Under the pieces are notes generated by a model. It saw only the letters and a list, made by a program, of their open reading frames with translations. It had not been told where the DNA came from and searched no databases. From Apostichopus japonicus (lineage: Eukaryota; Echinodermata; Holothuroidea; Aspidochirotida; Stichopodidae): 64,000 nt of DNA. Positions 13,831 to 27,012 of the stretch are shown one piece after another (position 1 is the stretch's first letter; each line of letters opens with the position of its first letter). Made by a program: the position numbers and the translations under genes. Location of the stretch: contig NC_092562.1 in NCBI RefSeq assembly GCF_037975245.1, forward strand, positions 6,120,001 to 6,184,000, given 5' to 3'.

Positions 13831-14572
13831 CAGGGGCGTAGCGAGCGGGGGGGTGTGGGGGGTGTGGGGGTGTCACACCCCCCCCCAATAATTTGGTCGC
13901 TGTCGGCAAATTTTGGGTCTGTCGGCAAAAGGAGAAAAGGTGAAGAGAGCGGAAGGGGAAGAAAGAAGGAAAGCTGAATAGAAAAAGGAGAACGGGAGCT
14001 TCTTCCGTGCCAAATTTGACTTAAAATATGCACCAGATTGCACCTAAGGACGTTCAAACTAATTTTTCCAAAGGGGAGGGGTAGACCCCCTACCCTTAGA
14101 CCCCTCCCCCATTTCAGTCACCACTTCCAGATCCGTCGGCAAATCAAATTTGACTGAAAATATGCACCAGATTGCATCTAAGGACGTTTCAAAACTAAAA
14201 ATTAGACCCCTCCCCCATTTCAGTCATCACTTCCAGATCCGTCGGCAAATCAAATTTGACTTAAAATATACACCAGATTGCATCTAAGGACGTTTCAAAA
14301 CTAAAAATTTTCCAAAGGGGAGGGGGACACCCCCTCCCCTTTGACCCCTCCCCCATTTCAGTCACCACTTCCAGATCCGTCGGCAAATCAAATTTGACTT
14401 AAAATATGCACCACATTGCATCTAAGGACGTTTCAAACTAAAAAATTGCCAAAGGGGAGGGGGACACCCCCTCCCCTTAGACCCCTCCCCCATTTCAGTC
14501 ACCACTTCCAGATCCGTCGGCAAATCAAATTCTCCACACCCCCCCAACAAAAGCCCCTTCGCTACGCCCCTG
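13831..14572. mobile_element. hAT-type non-autonomous element, 742 bp
   Basis: The termini are perfect 12-bp inverted repeats, CAGGGGCGTAGC ... GCTACGCCCCTG. The element is flanked by an exact 8-bp direct repeat ATGAGGAA at 13823-13830 and 14573-14580. An 8-bp duplication with CA(G)GGGCG-type ends is the hAT superfamily signature. No transposase is encoded. The interior contains C/G-rich runs and four tandem copies of a unit that includes TTCCAGATCCGTCGGCAAAT. Confidence 0.93.
14116..14560. repeat. ~138-bp tandem units inside the hAT element
   Basis: The landmark CAGTCACCACTTCCAGATCC recurs at 14116, 14221 (one change), 14359 and 14497, giving spacings of 105, 138 and 138 bp. The first interval lacks 33 bp of the unit. 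Each full unit carries the G-rich/C-rich module GGGGAGGGGGACACC followed by CCCTCCCC. Confidence 0.9.
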
Positions 14573-14580
14573 ATGAGGAA

Positions 14581-15091
14581 CGATACCAGATATTAACATG
14601 CAGCAAGCAGTCATCACCCGGTGCTTTGCAGAAGTAAATGTTGCTCATGCTTTAAAACCATGCACGGTTACCAAAGTGATTACTAGGCCTTGTTATCGTG
14701 CGAGGACTTTGCGAGAGAGTGATATAGAAAGCTGACGCCATCCTCAGAAGTGATGACACGTGTCAATTAGAACTTAAAAGTCAAACGTTAAACATAGGCT
14801 AAACTCGTCACTAAAATCCTTCTAGATGATCGTGGCGAAACAAAACATGCCGAATCGACAGCTTCTTGGTTTCGCGGTTCATAAATTCGAGCTGAGGCTT
14901 TAGTGAGACGGCTTTTAAAGCTACTGTCCCGGCTGAATGCGTTTGCCACTATATTGTCTTAAAATTTAATTAACTAGCTAACGAGTCGACAGCTTATAAG
15001 AGCCGACAGTGCCATGGATCTTTCTCGATAAACTTGTAGCCTAGATATATTTTTGTGTATTTCGTTCGTGAAGTCCTATTATATACAATAA
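14581..15091. other. gene-free sequence between two hAT-like elements
   Basis: Mixed composition, no recognisable exon, RNA or repeat. Confidence 0.45.
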
Positions 15092-15365
15092 CAAGGGAGG
15101 GGCGAACCTGTAGGCAAATTATCAGAGCCGTAGATTCGGCATTGGAAACTATCTAAGCGTAGCGCCACCATAAGTTGGCCCGAATCGTACAAGAAAATTT
15201 TGGCCGAAAATGCCTCCAAGATCACTGGAAATGGCACTTTCCAGGCCTTGCATGAGTTGCATCTCAGCATTTTCTATTTGAAATTACTAGTGTATCATGA
15301 AAACGTACAAACAAAAATATGCTCAACCTCAAGGGGGGGGGGGTCGCCCCTTGGCTACGCGCCTG
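15092..15365. mobile_element. probable degraded hAT-type element, 274 bp
   Basis: The right end, GGCTACGCGCCTG, resembles the hAT ends elsewhere in this window. The left end, CAAGGGAGGGGCGAACC, matches the complement of the right end only if about 11 bp near the tip have been lost. A 7-bp direct repeat ACAATAA flanks it (15085-15091 and 15366-15372). A G-rich/C-rich run lies just inside the right end. Less certain than the other hAT copies because the inverted repeat is imperfect. Confidence 0.5.
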
Positions 15366-15372
15366 ACAATAA

Positions 15373-16616
<1,244 letters not shown>

Positions 16617-16925
16617 GTTATTACTATACTAGTAGACTCTAGTAGAATCGGGATCGGACTCGTCTCGGAATCGGCGCAGGCCGAGCTCGGACTTGAGATC
16701 TGCTAACGTCAAGCGAAACAGCTAATATTTTTAAATCCTTCTCCAAGTTCTCCAAGACAACATGTGCTTCCATACTTAAAACTGTCCGGTTTAATTTCTT
16801 GATCATGCTCTAAGACCTGTAGGGTTTTGAGGATAAAGTAAAATCTGTGGATATTAACAAACATTCTGTTTATATGTTCTTGGATTGTCAATACTTTCAA
16901 AGTCCTTATTTTAATCCACATTTTT

Positions 16926-17166
16926 ATTTATAACCATTTATCTCCAAACTACCTTTCAGAACTTCTAATAGTAAAGCAATACAAGCGTGCCACCCGTCAG
17001 TCAAAATTGATTACCCTCCTTGAACCTAGGACCAACCGTGCTTTTTCAGTTTCTGGTCCCAAATTGTGGAATTCCCTCCCAAACCATTTAAAATGTATAC
17101 CTAATAAATCACTTTTCAAATCTAAACTAAAAACCTACCTCTATGCTAAACATTTTTCAATTTGAT
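16926..17166 (+). pseudogene. LINE reverse-transcriptase C-terminal fragment
   Basis: One + strand frame, ending at a TGA at 17164-17166, reads SPNYLSELL, then a basic stretch, then TNRAFSVSGPKLWNSLPNHL and FKSKLKTYLY. The block RAFSV.GPKLWNSLP...LK....S...FKSKLKT is the hallmark C-terminus of ORF2 in CR1/L2/Rex-like non-LTR retrotransposons. Everything upstream (endonuclease and reverse transcriptase core) is missing, as expected from 5' truncation during target-primed reverse transcription. About 100 bp of 3' UTR follows and then a long ATT tract that probably began as the LINE tail. Confidence 0.85.
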
Positions 17167-17264
17167 TTGTAATTATATTTCATTTTTGCATTATTATTTT
17201 TGCTTTTCTTTCTATGGCGCTTTTGACAACTATTTTGTTTATAATTAACGCATTATAAGTCCAA

Positions 17265-18190
<926 letters not shown>

Positions 18191-19312
18191 TAGTCCAGGA
18201 GCCCAGAAGGTTCATTCAGCTGAAGAGGTACAAAAGGTTTGGTGGCCTGATTGTGTTGGTAGGTGACCAAGCTTCAATAAAATGTGTTGCTGCCGGGGCA
18301 CACCCTGCATGGTAGGTGAGGGGGTCACAAAAAGGGGGGCAAAATATGCTTTTATTTAGCTGAAGAGGTACAAGCACACAAGTTTCTGGGTCTTATACCC
18401 AGGAGGGTACCTTGCATCATGGTGGCAATGCCAGCAATATCTGCCTGCATGGGGCCCCAGACAGTAGCCCAAAAGGGCCCCGCTCATATGGTATTATTCA
18501 GCTGAAAAGGTACAAGGGTGAATTCTTTTGCATTTGAACTATTACACATTGGGGTATACTAAAACACGAATGACAGTAACTTTGTCCTGCATAGGGGCCC
18601 AAACAGTAGCCCTAAAATTGGGCCATGCGGTACAACCAGCTGTTAGCTAATTTATCTAGCTGAAAAGGTACATAAACAAAACTTGTTGGATACTGCTCCC
18701 AGCAAGACTAATTACATTGCTGTAGCAACAACAGCAATATCTGCCTGCATGGGGCCCCTGACAGTAGCCCAAAAGGGCCCCGCCCATATGGTGTTATTCA
18801 GCTGAAGAGGTACAAGGGTAAATCCTCTTACATTTGAACTATTACACATTGGGGTGTACTCAAATACTAATTACAGTAACTTTGTCCTGCATAGGGGCCC
18901 AAACAGTAGCCCTAAAATTGGGCCATGCGGTACAACCAGCTGTTAGCTAATATATCTAGCTGAACAGGTACATAAACAAAACTTGTTGGATACTGCTCCC
19001 AGCAAGACTAATTACATTGCTGTAGCAACAACAGCAATATCTGCCTGCATTGGGCCACAGACAGTGGCCCCAAAAGGGCCCCGCCCATATGGCATTATTC
19101 AGCTGGAAAGGTACAAGGGTAGATCCTTTTGCATTTGAACTATGACACATTAGGGTGTACTAAAATACTAATGACAGTAACTTTGTCCTGCATATATGCC
19201 CAAACAGTAACCCTAAAGATAGGCCCTGCAGCCCAACCAGCTATTAGCTAATTTCCCTACCTGAACAGGTACATAAACAAAACGTGTTAGATACCGCTTC
19301 GAGCAAGACTAA
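18191..19312 (+). repeat. left inverted arm of the foldback transposon
   Basis: About 1.1 kb. After a ~400-bp terminal part come units of ~300 bp: TGCATAGGGGCCCAAACAGT recurs at about 18588 and 18888, with a diverged copy at 19189. Each unit carries CAGCTGAAGAGGTACA-type words that also occur at the very tip. Its inverted partner is 21700-23303. Confidence 0.88.
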
Positions 19313-19329
19313 CTCTATATACTGCAGAG

Positions 19330-21021
19330 AGGAGCAAAATTGAGACAGGGATTCTACACAGAATGTATCACAGATGAGAGCCAACTAGTGAAGATAGTTA
19401 AGCGTGTGAAGGTTGAGAACTTTGCTGCTTCAAACATGAAAAAAGGAAAACCATCAAGAGAAAAGAAAGCGCTTGGGCGGCTGCAGGTGTTCGTGGTGCA
19501 TTTGGATACTTGCTGTCAAAGACAGGTATTGATTTACATCATGTGCTGTGTTTCCTATAACACACGTTCCACTCTCTATTGCCCACGCTGACGGTACCCC
19601 AACGAAGACAGAAAAAGCAGCCCTAACTCGGTTACTGGAATCCAAGACCCAGTGTGAAGAAAGGCCGGTTTCTATGATTGATGCCACCCTGTTTGATGGA
19701 GGGCTTGTCTTGCATGAAATTCTGCCACATCCCAGTACATCAACCTATGGCAAAATAGTTACTGACATCATGATAAAGGTATGCTCAGCCAGAGGCCAGT
19801 CTGTTCATCTGGTGCTAGATAGATATATTCAGCCATCAATCAAAGATATTGAAAGGATGAATAGAGGAGCTGTTTTGGACGAGAGTAGCATGTTCTGCAT
19901 AACAGGGGCAGAAATGCAACAGAAGAGGAAAGGCACTGATCTGCTTGACGACGGGGCATTTAAGGAAGCCTTTGTACAGTTCCTACTACAGGAGATACAG
20001 AAAGAGCAATATGCCCTGATCGTTGGGAACAAGACTGTGTATGTATCTCTTGGTGGTAAGTGTATCCAGCTGAAGGTGAAGCAAATGGGTATTCTCAGAG
20101 TTGAAAAGCCACCAGAGTACCAGGGGGTCCATGAGGAAGCTGACACTCTCCTGGTATTTCCCGCCTACAGAATTGGTGGAAACATTATGGTCAGATCTTC
20201 TCATACTGATGTTCTCGCTGTTCTGATAGGTCTTGTCAGCCTCATCGATGATCACTCTGGACTTTGGTTCAGGAAACAAAAGACGATTCATAAACGTAAC
20301 CAACATCTCACGAGAGCTTGAAAGAAAGCAAACAGGTTTGAGTGAAGCTCTCATTGGTTTTCATGCTCTGACTGGCTGTGACTACAACTCTGCGTTCTAC
20401 CGGAAAGGCAAGTCTGTACCCTTCAGTTATCTAGAGAAAGACCCTGATTACGTTGAGGCACTGAAGTCCTTATGCACCAATGCTGTCGATAAACCTGCAG
20501 TGACTGCATTTTATTGCAGGATCTATGGATTCAAGGCATTGGACGACATCAATGAAGCCAGGCACCAGTCTTTCACCAAGATGACTAAAAGAAAACAGCA
20601 AGCGGTACACGTAAAGAACATCAATTGCTCATCTTTACCATCATGTGAGAAGGTACTGTATCAACACGTATTACGGGCAAACTTCATTGCTACGATGTGG
20701 AGCCATGCACATACCAAACAACCAACCAAAGACCTGCACCCATTGAATGATGGATGGATCGCCAATGATGATGGACTGTATGTGCCCCATTGGTTTGAAG
20801 GAGAAGCTCTACCCGATACATTGTCCAGTGAAGACTCGGAGCCAGTACATGAGCGTGAAGTAATGACTCTGGCTTTGGATGCTGTCGTTGATCCAAGAGA
20901 CAACTATGCAGAAAATATGAGAAAATATGATATGGACGTAGCAGATGTTGATGATGACAGTGAGTTGGATGATCAGCCATGGAGTGATGACAGTGAGAGT
21001 GAATGTGAGGATGAGGATTAG
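19330..21021 (+). pseudogene. transposon ORF with FEN/PIN-like nuclease motifs, frameshifted
   Basis: Pieces in different + frames together resemble a single long protein family that is abundant and uncharacterised in cnidarian and echinoderm genomes. Segment one (from about 19340) shifts frame near 19480-19500 and again near 19545-19550, where a T appears to be missing. Segment two, 19548-20250, has PITHVPLSIAHADGT, EEADTLL and RSSHTDVLA. A third shift near 20250-20262 leads to segment three, ending at the TAG at 21019-21021, with LDFGSGNKRR, IGFHALTGCDYNSAF, RKGK and a C-terminal acidic tail. The acidic motifs EEADT, S.[DH]TDV and GCD..SAF..KGK are laid out like metal-binding motifs of FEN/XPG or PIN-type nucleases; that link is my inference. 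At least three frame breaks make it non-functional, unless some are assembly errors. Confidence 0.75.
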
Positions 21022-21699
21022 GACCCTTGATGAGAACGTAAACAATTACTTGTGCCATTCTATGTCGTAAATGATCATTATATTGTGACATACATCAACA
21101 CAATAGAACGGGCAGAAAGGTAATATTCTCTATTGACAAGAACTTATGGATTTCATAGTTATTATGTAATAAAACCCATCTGTTTGCAGTGGTTAAAAAC
21201 AAAACTACCACCACACCCTGGAGCAACATTCCATCTGCTTGACATGTACAAAACCTGTAACCCAGAACTTATGAGGCTGTTGAACATTGATGTAGTTTTG
21301 ATTTTGGGCCTATTCTTGGTTGACCCTAACATGTAACAATATTTGGCAGTATTGTATAAGTTCTGCAAAATATTACTCGCTGAGTCAAGTGCGGTATTTT
21401 CCATGTACTGCTGTGACAATGGACAATAATAGTGTCAGCAGCTTACATTTCAGAAAATTCCACTGACTTACAGTACTTGTTACTTTTCTGTACATTCGTA
21501 ACTTTTGTACCTAGCTATGGGCATCTAGTAACACTCCTTCGTTATAATCCTGTGTGCTAAACTTATGTTAACAAAATTATACAAGTATTAGTGAAATAGC
21601 ATGCATGGGAGTAAGCAGGTGGCTGTACGTTTGAAAGCAAATCAAAGTTGCCTAAGATATACAAAATGGTGTCAAATTGATTGTTGGGCTATATTGTCT
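21022..21699. other. internal non-coding part of the foldback transposon
   Basis: It lies between the ORF stop and the right arm. A short + frame at 21133-21336 has no recognised similarity; it could be a remnant of a second ORF or chance. Confidence 0.4.
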
Positions 21700-23303
21700 G
21701 GGCCCCAGTGCAGAACGAAGTTGGTGACATTGGTAGACCTACTTGGGTAAACCTAAATGTATCAGCATCAATGCTGAAAGATTCACCCTTGTACTACTTT
21801 GACTGAATAACATCATACGGGCCTTTCGGGACCTCTGTCTGGAGCCCCAATCAGGCAAATATTGCTGTTATTGCTATTATAATATAACAAATATTGCTGG
21901 GGCCAGTATCCAACAAGTTGAATTTATGTACCTTCTACTAAATCAGTCGAAGACTGATAAGGCAACAGGGCCTATTTTTAGAGCTACTGTTTGGGCCACC
22001 ATGCAGGACAAAGATACTGTCATTAGTGTTTTAGTATACCCGATGTGTATTTGTTCAAATGCAAAAGGATCTACCCTTGTGTCGTTTCAGCTGAATAATA
22101 CCATATGGGCGGGCCCTTTTTGGGCTACTGTCTGGGGCCCCATCCAGGCAGATATTGCTGTTATTGCTACAGCAAAGTAATTAGTCTTGCTGGGAGCAGT
22201 ATCCAACAAGTTTTGTTTATGTACCTGTTCAGCTAGAAAAATTAGCTAACCAATGGTTGGGCCGAAGAGCCTATCTTTAGGGTTACTGTTTGGGCCCCTA
22301 TGCAGGACAAAGTTACTGTAATTAGCATTATTGTATACCCCGATGTGTAATAGTTCAAATGCAAAAGGATCTACCCTTGTACCTCTTCAGCTGAATAATA
22401 CCATATGGGCGGGGCCCTTTTGGGGCCACTGTCTGTGGCCCAATGCAGGCAGATATTGCTGTTGTTGCTACAGCAATGTAATTAGTCTTGCTGGGAGCAG
22501 TATCCAACAAGTTTTGTTTATGTACCTGTTCAGCTAGATAAATTAGCTAACAGCTGGTTGTACCGCATGGCCCATTTTTAGGGCTACTGTTTGGGCCCCC
22601 ATGCAGGACAAAGTTACTGTCATTAGTATTTGAGTGCACCCCAATGTGTAATAGTTCAAATGTAAGAGGATTTACCCTTGTACCTCTTCAGCTGAATAAC
22701 ACCATATGGGCGGGGCCCTTTTGGGCTACTGTCTGGGGCCCCATGCAGGCAGATATTGCTGTTGTTGCTACAGCAATGTAATAAGTATTGCTGGGAGCAG
22801 TATCCAACAAGTTTTGTTTATGTACCTTTTCAGCTAGATAAATTAGCCAACAGCTGATTGGTCCGCATGGCCCATTCTTAGGGCTACTGTTTGGGCCCCT
22901 ATGCAGGACAGAGTTACTGTCATTAGTGTTTTAGTATACCCCAATGTGTAATAGTTCAAATGCAAAAGAACTCACCCTTGTACCTTTTCAGCTGAATAAT
23001 ACCATATGGGCGGGGCCCTTTTGGGCTACTGTCTGGGGCCCCATGCAGGTAGATATTGCTGGCATTGCCACCATGATGCAAAGTACCCTCCTGGGTATAA
23101 GACCCAGCAACTTTTGTGCTTGTACCTCTTCAGCTAAATAAAAGCATATTTTCCCCCCCTATTTTGTGACCCCCTCACCTACCATGCAGGGTGTGCCCCG
23201 GCAGCAACACATTTTATTGAAGCTTGGTCACCTACCAACACAATCAGGCCACCAAACCTTTTGTACCTCTTCAGCTGAATAAACCTTCTGGGCTCCTGGA
23301 CTA
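21700..23303 (-). repeat. right inverted arm of the foldback transposon
   Basis: About 1.6 kb, inverted relative to the left arm, with one or two more ~300-bp units than the left. The landmark GGGCTACTGTTTGGGCC or close variants occur near 21980, 22280, 22580 and 22880. Short open frames within the units recur because the units do, and they are not genes. Confidence 0.87.
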
Positions 23304-24050
23304 TATAGTCATTCGCACAATGTATTGCGATACCTCTAAACACAATAGGTGGTTTTACCCGGCGATGTCAATAAACTTGCTTGATATAGCCTATGATCAC
23401 ACAGTCTCGAAGCAAGGGGTACTCAGTGGTGTTGTGAGCGGATCAGGATTGTTCGTTGTTTGGCTCTTCGTGCCCATGTTCTTTCCTGGGTGACTTTTCT
23501 TAAAAAGTATAACTTGTTTAATAGTGCCTATAAGGCTTCTCAGCCTTTCGGCAATACTCATATATTGTATCTGATTTCTAAGAGACTCGTAATACACATT
23601 TGACGATGAACATGGCACAGTCTCGATGCAATGCCACGGGCTGCGGTTGAGAGGGGATCAGTAGTTTGGTTTTCGTGCCCAGGCTCTTCCTTGGGTGACT
23701 TTTCTTAAATCTTAAAAAGTATTTATGTAAATAAATAATAGTTCATCTTTCATATACATTATAATGTGCAGAAGATCGCCGAACAACATTTAACCTGATC
23801 ATGTGAAGAATCCGGGGGATCGCATGAGGGGGTTATTTTCCCAAGAATTTGTGATTGAAAATCATTGAGTGAAACCAAGAAATAACTGATAATACTACAG
23901 AGTGAATAACACCAAATAACCATTGGGTAAGCTCCAACAAACTTGTTATAATAGTATCAGAGAAAGGTCAACTTTTCATGACCATTTTGGTCCGTAATAT
24001 ACCTTAACCCTTTAAGAGAGGAAAGGATTTCAAAATCTATATTCGATTGC
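23304..24050. repeat. flank with a degenerate ~220-bp direct duplication
   Basis: A block at about 23440-23510 (GTTTGGCTCTTCGTGCCCAT ... CCTGGGTGACTTTTCTTA) is repeated in direct orientation at about 23655-23710 (GTTTGGTTTTCGTGCCCAGG ... CTTGGGTGACTTTTCTTA). The family is not recognised. The rest is AT-rich with no exon. Confidence 0.55.
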
Positions 24051-24440
24051 GGTGCTGTGGTCGTCGAGTAGATAAATGCGGTGGCGTTTATAGCAGTGCG
24101 GCTTGACGAAATCGGGAGGTTCGTGGTTCGACTCCCGGCCGGGATATAGTAAGGTTTGCTTTTCATCCAAGAGCAATCTAAGGGTTTCCCATTTGAAAAG
24201 ACTTTCTAAATTGAAAAGATTGCAAATTTGAGTTAAAATGTTGAATTGGAAGCCACCCGACGTGTAAGTTGTAATAAGCCCTTGCGAGTATTTCCCACAT
24301 TCGTGGTCGCTTAATCGTGGCAAAAATAACTGCCTTTATTATTGTTATTGTTGTTGTTATTATTATAATTATTATTATTATTACTAACATTATTATAATT
24401 ACTACTATTACTACAACTACTACTCCTACTATTGTTAACA
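24051..24440 (+). repeat. tRNA-derived SINE with a simple-repeat tail
   Basis: The head at 24051-24146 has the layout of a class II (Ser/Leu-like) tRNA: an A-box-like GTGGTCGTCGAGTAGATAAA, a long variable-arm-like insert and a perfect B box GGTTCGACTCC next to CCGGCC. A ~170-bp unrelated body follows, then a degenerate ATT/GTT tail from about 24337 to 24440. The layout is that of a SINE. Not a functional tRNA: no clean acceptor stem. Confidence 0.65.
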
Positions 24441-26790
24441 TACCAATGCAAACACACGCAGATATCAATGAAGGGAAAAAAACAGAAGGATGAATTATAT
24501 ACAACTACTTTGAATTATTAACTATTTAAATAACTTAGTACATTTGAGGTATAATAGCTATCATGGTAAAGCCTACTTATGGGTCATTGAAGTCAATTCC
24601 CAAGAAGGAGTGGCCAATATGTGGCATGTTCCTCCAGAAAAAGAAATAGACTTCAATTTGTAAATTTTGAGACATATTTACTAATAAATTAGGCCTTACT
24701 TCTCCGCAAAGTGATTCATTTGCAAATATGTTTTTTATTTTTTTATTGAAAGTTTCAGTCTAACTGTTTTCAATTAATTGTTGCGATACGGTGCATCAAA
24801 ATAAGCATTTAAAAATATTTCAAATTGTATTTGGTATTATTCAGGAAGAAAGAAACAGGCTTAACGATTCATGGCGTCTATAAATTGTCGTACTTTTGCT
24901 CTCATTTGTATTTCTGAAATCATTTTCCAAGATGAATGGTTCATAGAGATTACAGGATTTGACTCCTTGTAGCGTCTGGTAGAGGGTACGGTTATCACAT
25001 CTTGCCTGGTGGTTGATTGAAAGGTTTAGGCTGCTGCGAAGCCATACAGTAGAAATTACAGCCGCGATCACTCCAGAATAGACGAATGCTCCAGTTGTTT
25101 TCTAGTGTTGATTTCAAGGATTTCTTTTCCGCCTCTTCTTCTCTCGTTTATGCATAAGAATCATGATTAAAAGTAAATAAGTTTTTAGATGAATTAAAAA
25201 TAAGTTAAATCACATGTAGATAGTAAAATAACGTCAACGAAAATCAAGAAAAGCTCTCCAGGATAGAGCCTGGAAACGAAAATTAGACAACTTGATTCAC
25301 TCAAAACCCTGCACTTCGCTTACATCGAGGCAGTAACCGTATAATCATGACGGGGTTACGTCAAGTTCATTGAAATGAAACGATTATTATTAGACCCTTC
25401 TGATTCGAATGCTTATCGGGACATGAATTCATGGGGGATTCTATACAACTGAGCTTCTAATGTAGTCTACTATGATGGGAATAAACAAATATAACCATTA
25501 ATCAGCACATACCTCCGAATTTAAGAGCCAATCAAAAGTAAAGCCAAGAAATTTCCAGCTGGATATATCCATCTTCTGTTAACGGAAGTAAGTGATGGGA
25601 TAGACACTTTGTTTAATAATATGCGGCATTAGCGGTTAATTTGACACAAACATATGATCGGTAACATATGGGAAGCAGTGTTATCTTTCCTGTCGGGACG
25701 CCAGGTTGAACCCCCGTACTATCGATTCCTTCCTAGACTAGAATTAATCTAGCAAGTTTGACATCCAAAGATTGGTCACTTGATCAATAGTGATCGATAA
25801 TGCACATCCACGAAGTTTACGAGTAATATGTGTGGACCGAATCCCATATAAGGAAGAGAATGGCGGTTCACTTCTGAAATGGGTGAAGAAACAATACGAG
25901 ACACCATCTTTGTCATTCTTGCTCACGGTAATTCAGAAATAAAGCAAAAGGAAACAAATTCAACAAACGGTTTTACTGTTGCTACACTAGCCTAATACTA
26001 CTGTAATACTGAACCAATGACAATAGCGTAGGCTAGGCTGGGAGTGTGACTGTGGTGGCATGTATTATAGTTGATACTGTAGATAGCATTAGCCTAACAT
26101 TTACAGTTGCAAATATAAGTCACAGTGGCCTAACTGAGTAAAGCCTCATGCGTTCGATCTCGACGGTATAGAAAACTCTCCCTTGTTTGTTTATACTGTG
26201 TAGTAAATTATCACACAAACTTGAGGATATATTTACTTTTTAATGAGAAACAATGTTGCCAATGCAGTTATGTTTGGCTGCACACTGTACACTCATGCCC
26301 ATGGTTTCAATGACAAGCAAAGCAAATGTACCTGTGAAATGTGGTTTTTGTTCGTTTTTCTCAGCTACTGTATAGGCTTACTGTATGTCCAATGGTTGCT
26401 TTGATATTGACTATTTAACAAAGATGATAGAATATGTTTCTTTGTTCCATCTCAGTCTGAAGCAAGACAGTACATCATCGTGATTGAGCGACTATTTACT
26501 GCACGGCAGTATCAAACACAATTTTAGAATAAGTCACTGGTTAGTTCCTCTTTACAATGCAATCCATGTTATGGTTCAAGATCACTTATTTAAAAGCAAT
26601 AAGGACAGGATGTAACTATGACAAAACGGGAGAATGCACACATACATAATACAAAAACACAAAAATAATTGGAAAAAATGATGAATGTGATTTTGTTGTC
26701 ATTACTCTATATATGCATAGTTAGCCTAGGCTTACTGTTAAACGTAAATGCAGTAGTATTCTGTGATTGACATTTCATATATATAGTATG
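24441..26790. other. gene-free sequence upstream of the BAG1 exons
   Basis: No exon could be defended. The unseen first exon of the BAG1-like gene, with its ATG and promoter, may lie here or up to 28960, but no candidate satisfies both the required splice phase and an open frame from an ATG. Confidence 0.4.
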
Positions 26791-27012
26791 TAACCTGCAG
26801 GGTTTCTCACAAGCTTGAAACATGCTTTATGTCTTGCCTCCCATGCTGTCTTGGCACCCCATATCCTCAAGTCATCAATGTGTCCAGGCTTGATGGGAGG
26901 AGGTCAGGAAAGGTGCAGTCCAGGTACCTGGGGGTTAATAAGGTGCTTGGGAAAATATGGATGGGCCCTTGGAAATATGGGGCAACGTTTAGTGCATCCT
27001 GATTTTTGTAAG
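26791..27012. other. unassigned higher-GC block with an open + frame
   Basis: A CCTGCAG acceptor-like word precedes 26800, and AAG|GTATAAAG, a donor-like word, ends the block near 27010. The + frame stays open between them. On the minus strand a short frame with DALNVAPYFQGP and IHIFPS is visible. Neither is recognised. It could be a non-coding exon, a fragment of an unknown repeat or chance. Confidence 0.3.

Larger units (their letters stand above)
18191..23303. mobile_element. 5.1-kb foldback-type DNA transposon
   Basis: The left tip TAGTCCAGGAGCCCAGAAGG (18191) is repeated inverted at the right tip, ending GGGCTCCTGGACTA (23303). The similarity continues inward for more than 1 kb on each side: the words TGGTGGCCTGATTG, GGTAGGTGACCAAGCTTCAA and TGCTGCCGGGGCACACCCTG all recur inverted on the right. 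The arms are mostly tandem ~300-bp units. Between them lies a frameshifted ORF of a family common in marine invertebrate genomes. Flanks are GATAT on the left and TATAG on the right; a target duplication is not certain. The superfamily is not assigned. Confidence 0.88.

Noticed and set aside
21926-22537. Several 60-85 codon frames in the right arm of the foldback element
   Set aside because: They recur once per ~300-bp unit and have no independent support; by-products of the tandem units.
24051-24146. Functional tRNA gene
   Set aside because: Good B box but no clean acceptor stem or anticodon arm, and it is fused to a SINE body with a simple-repeat tail.
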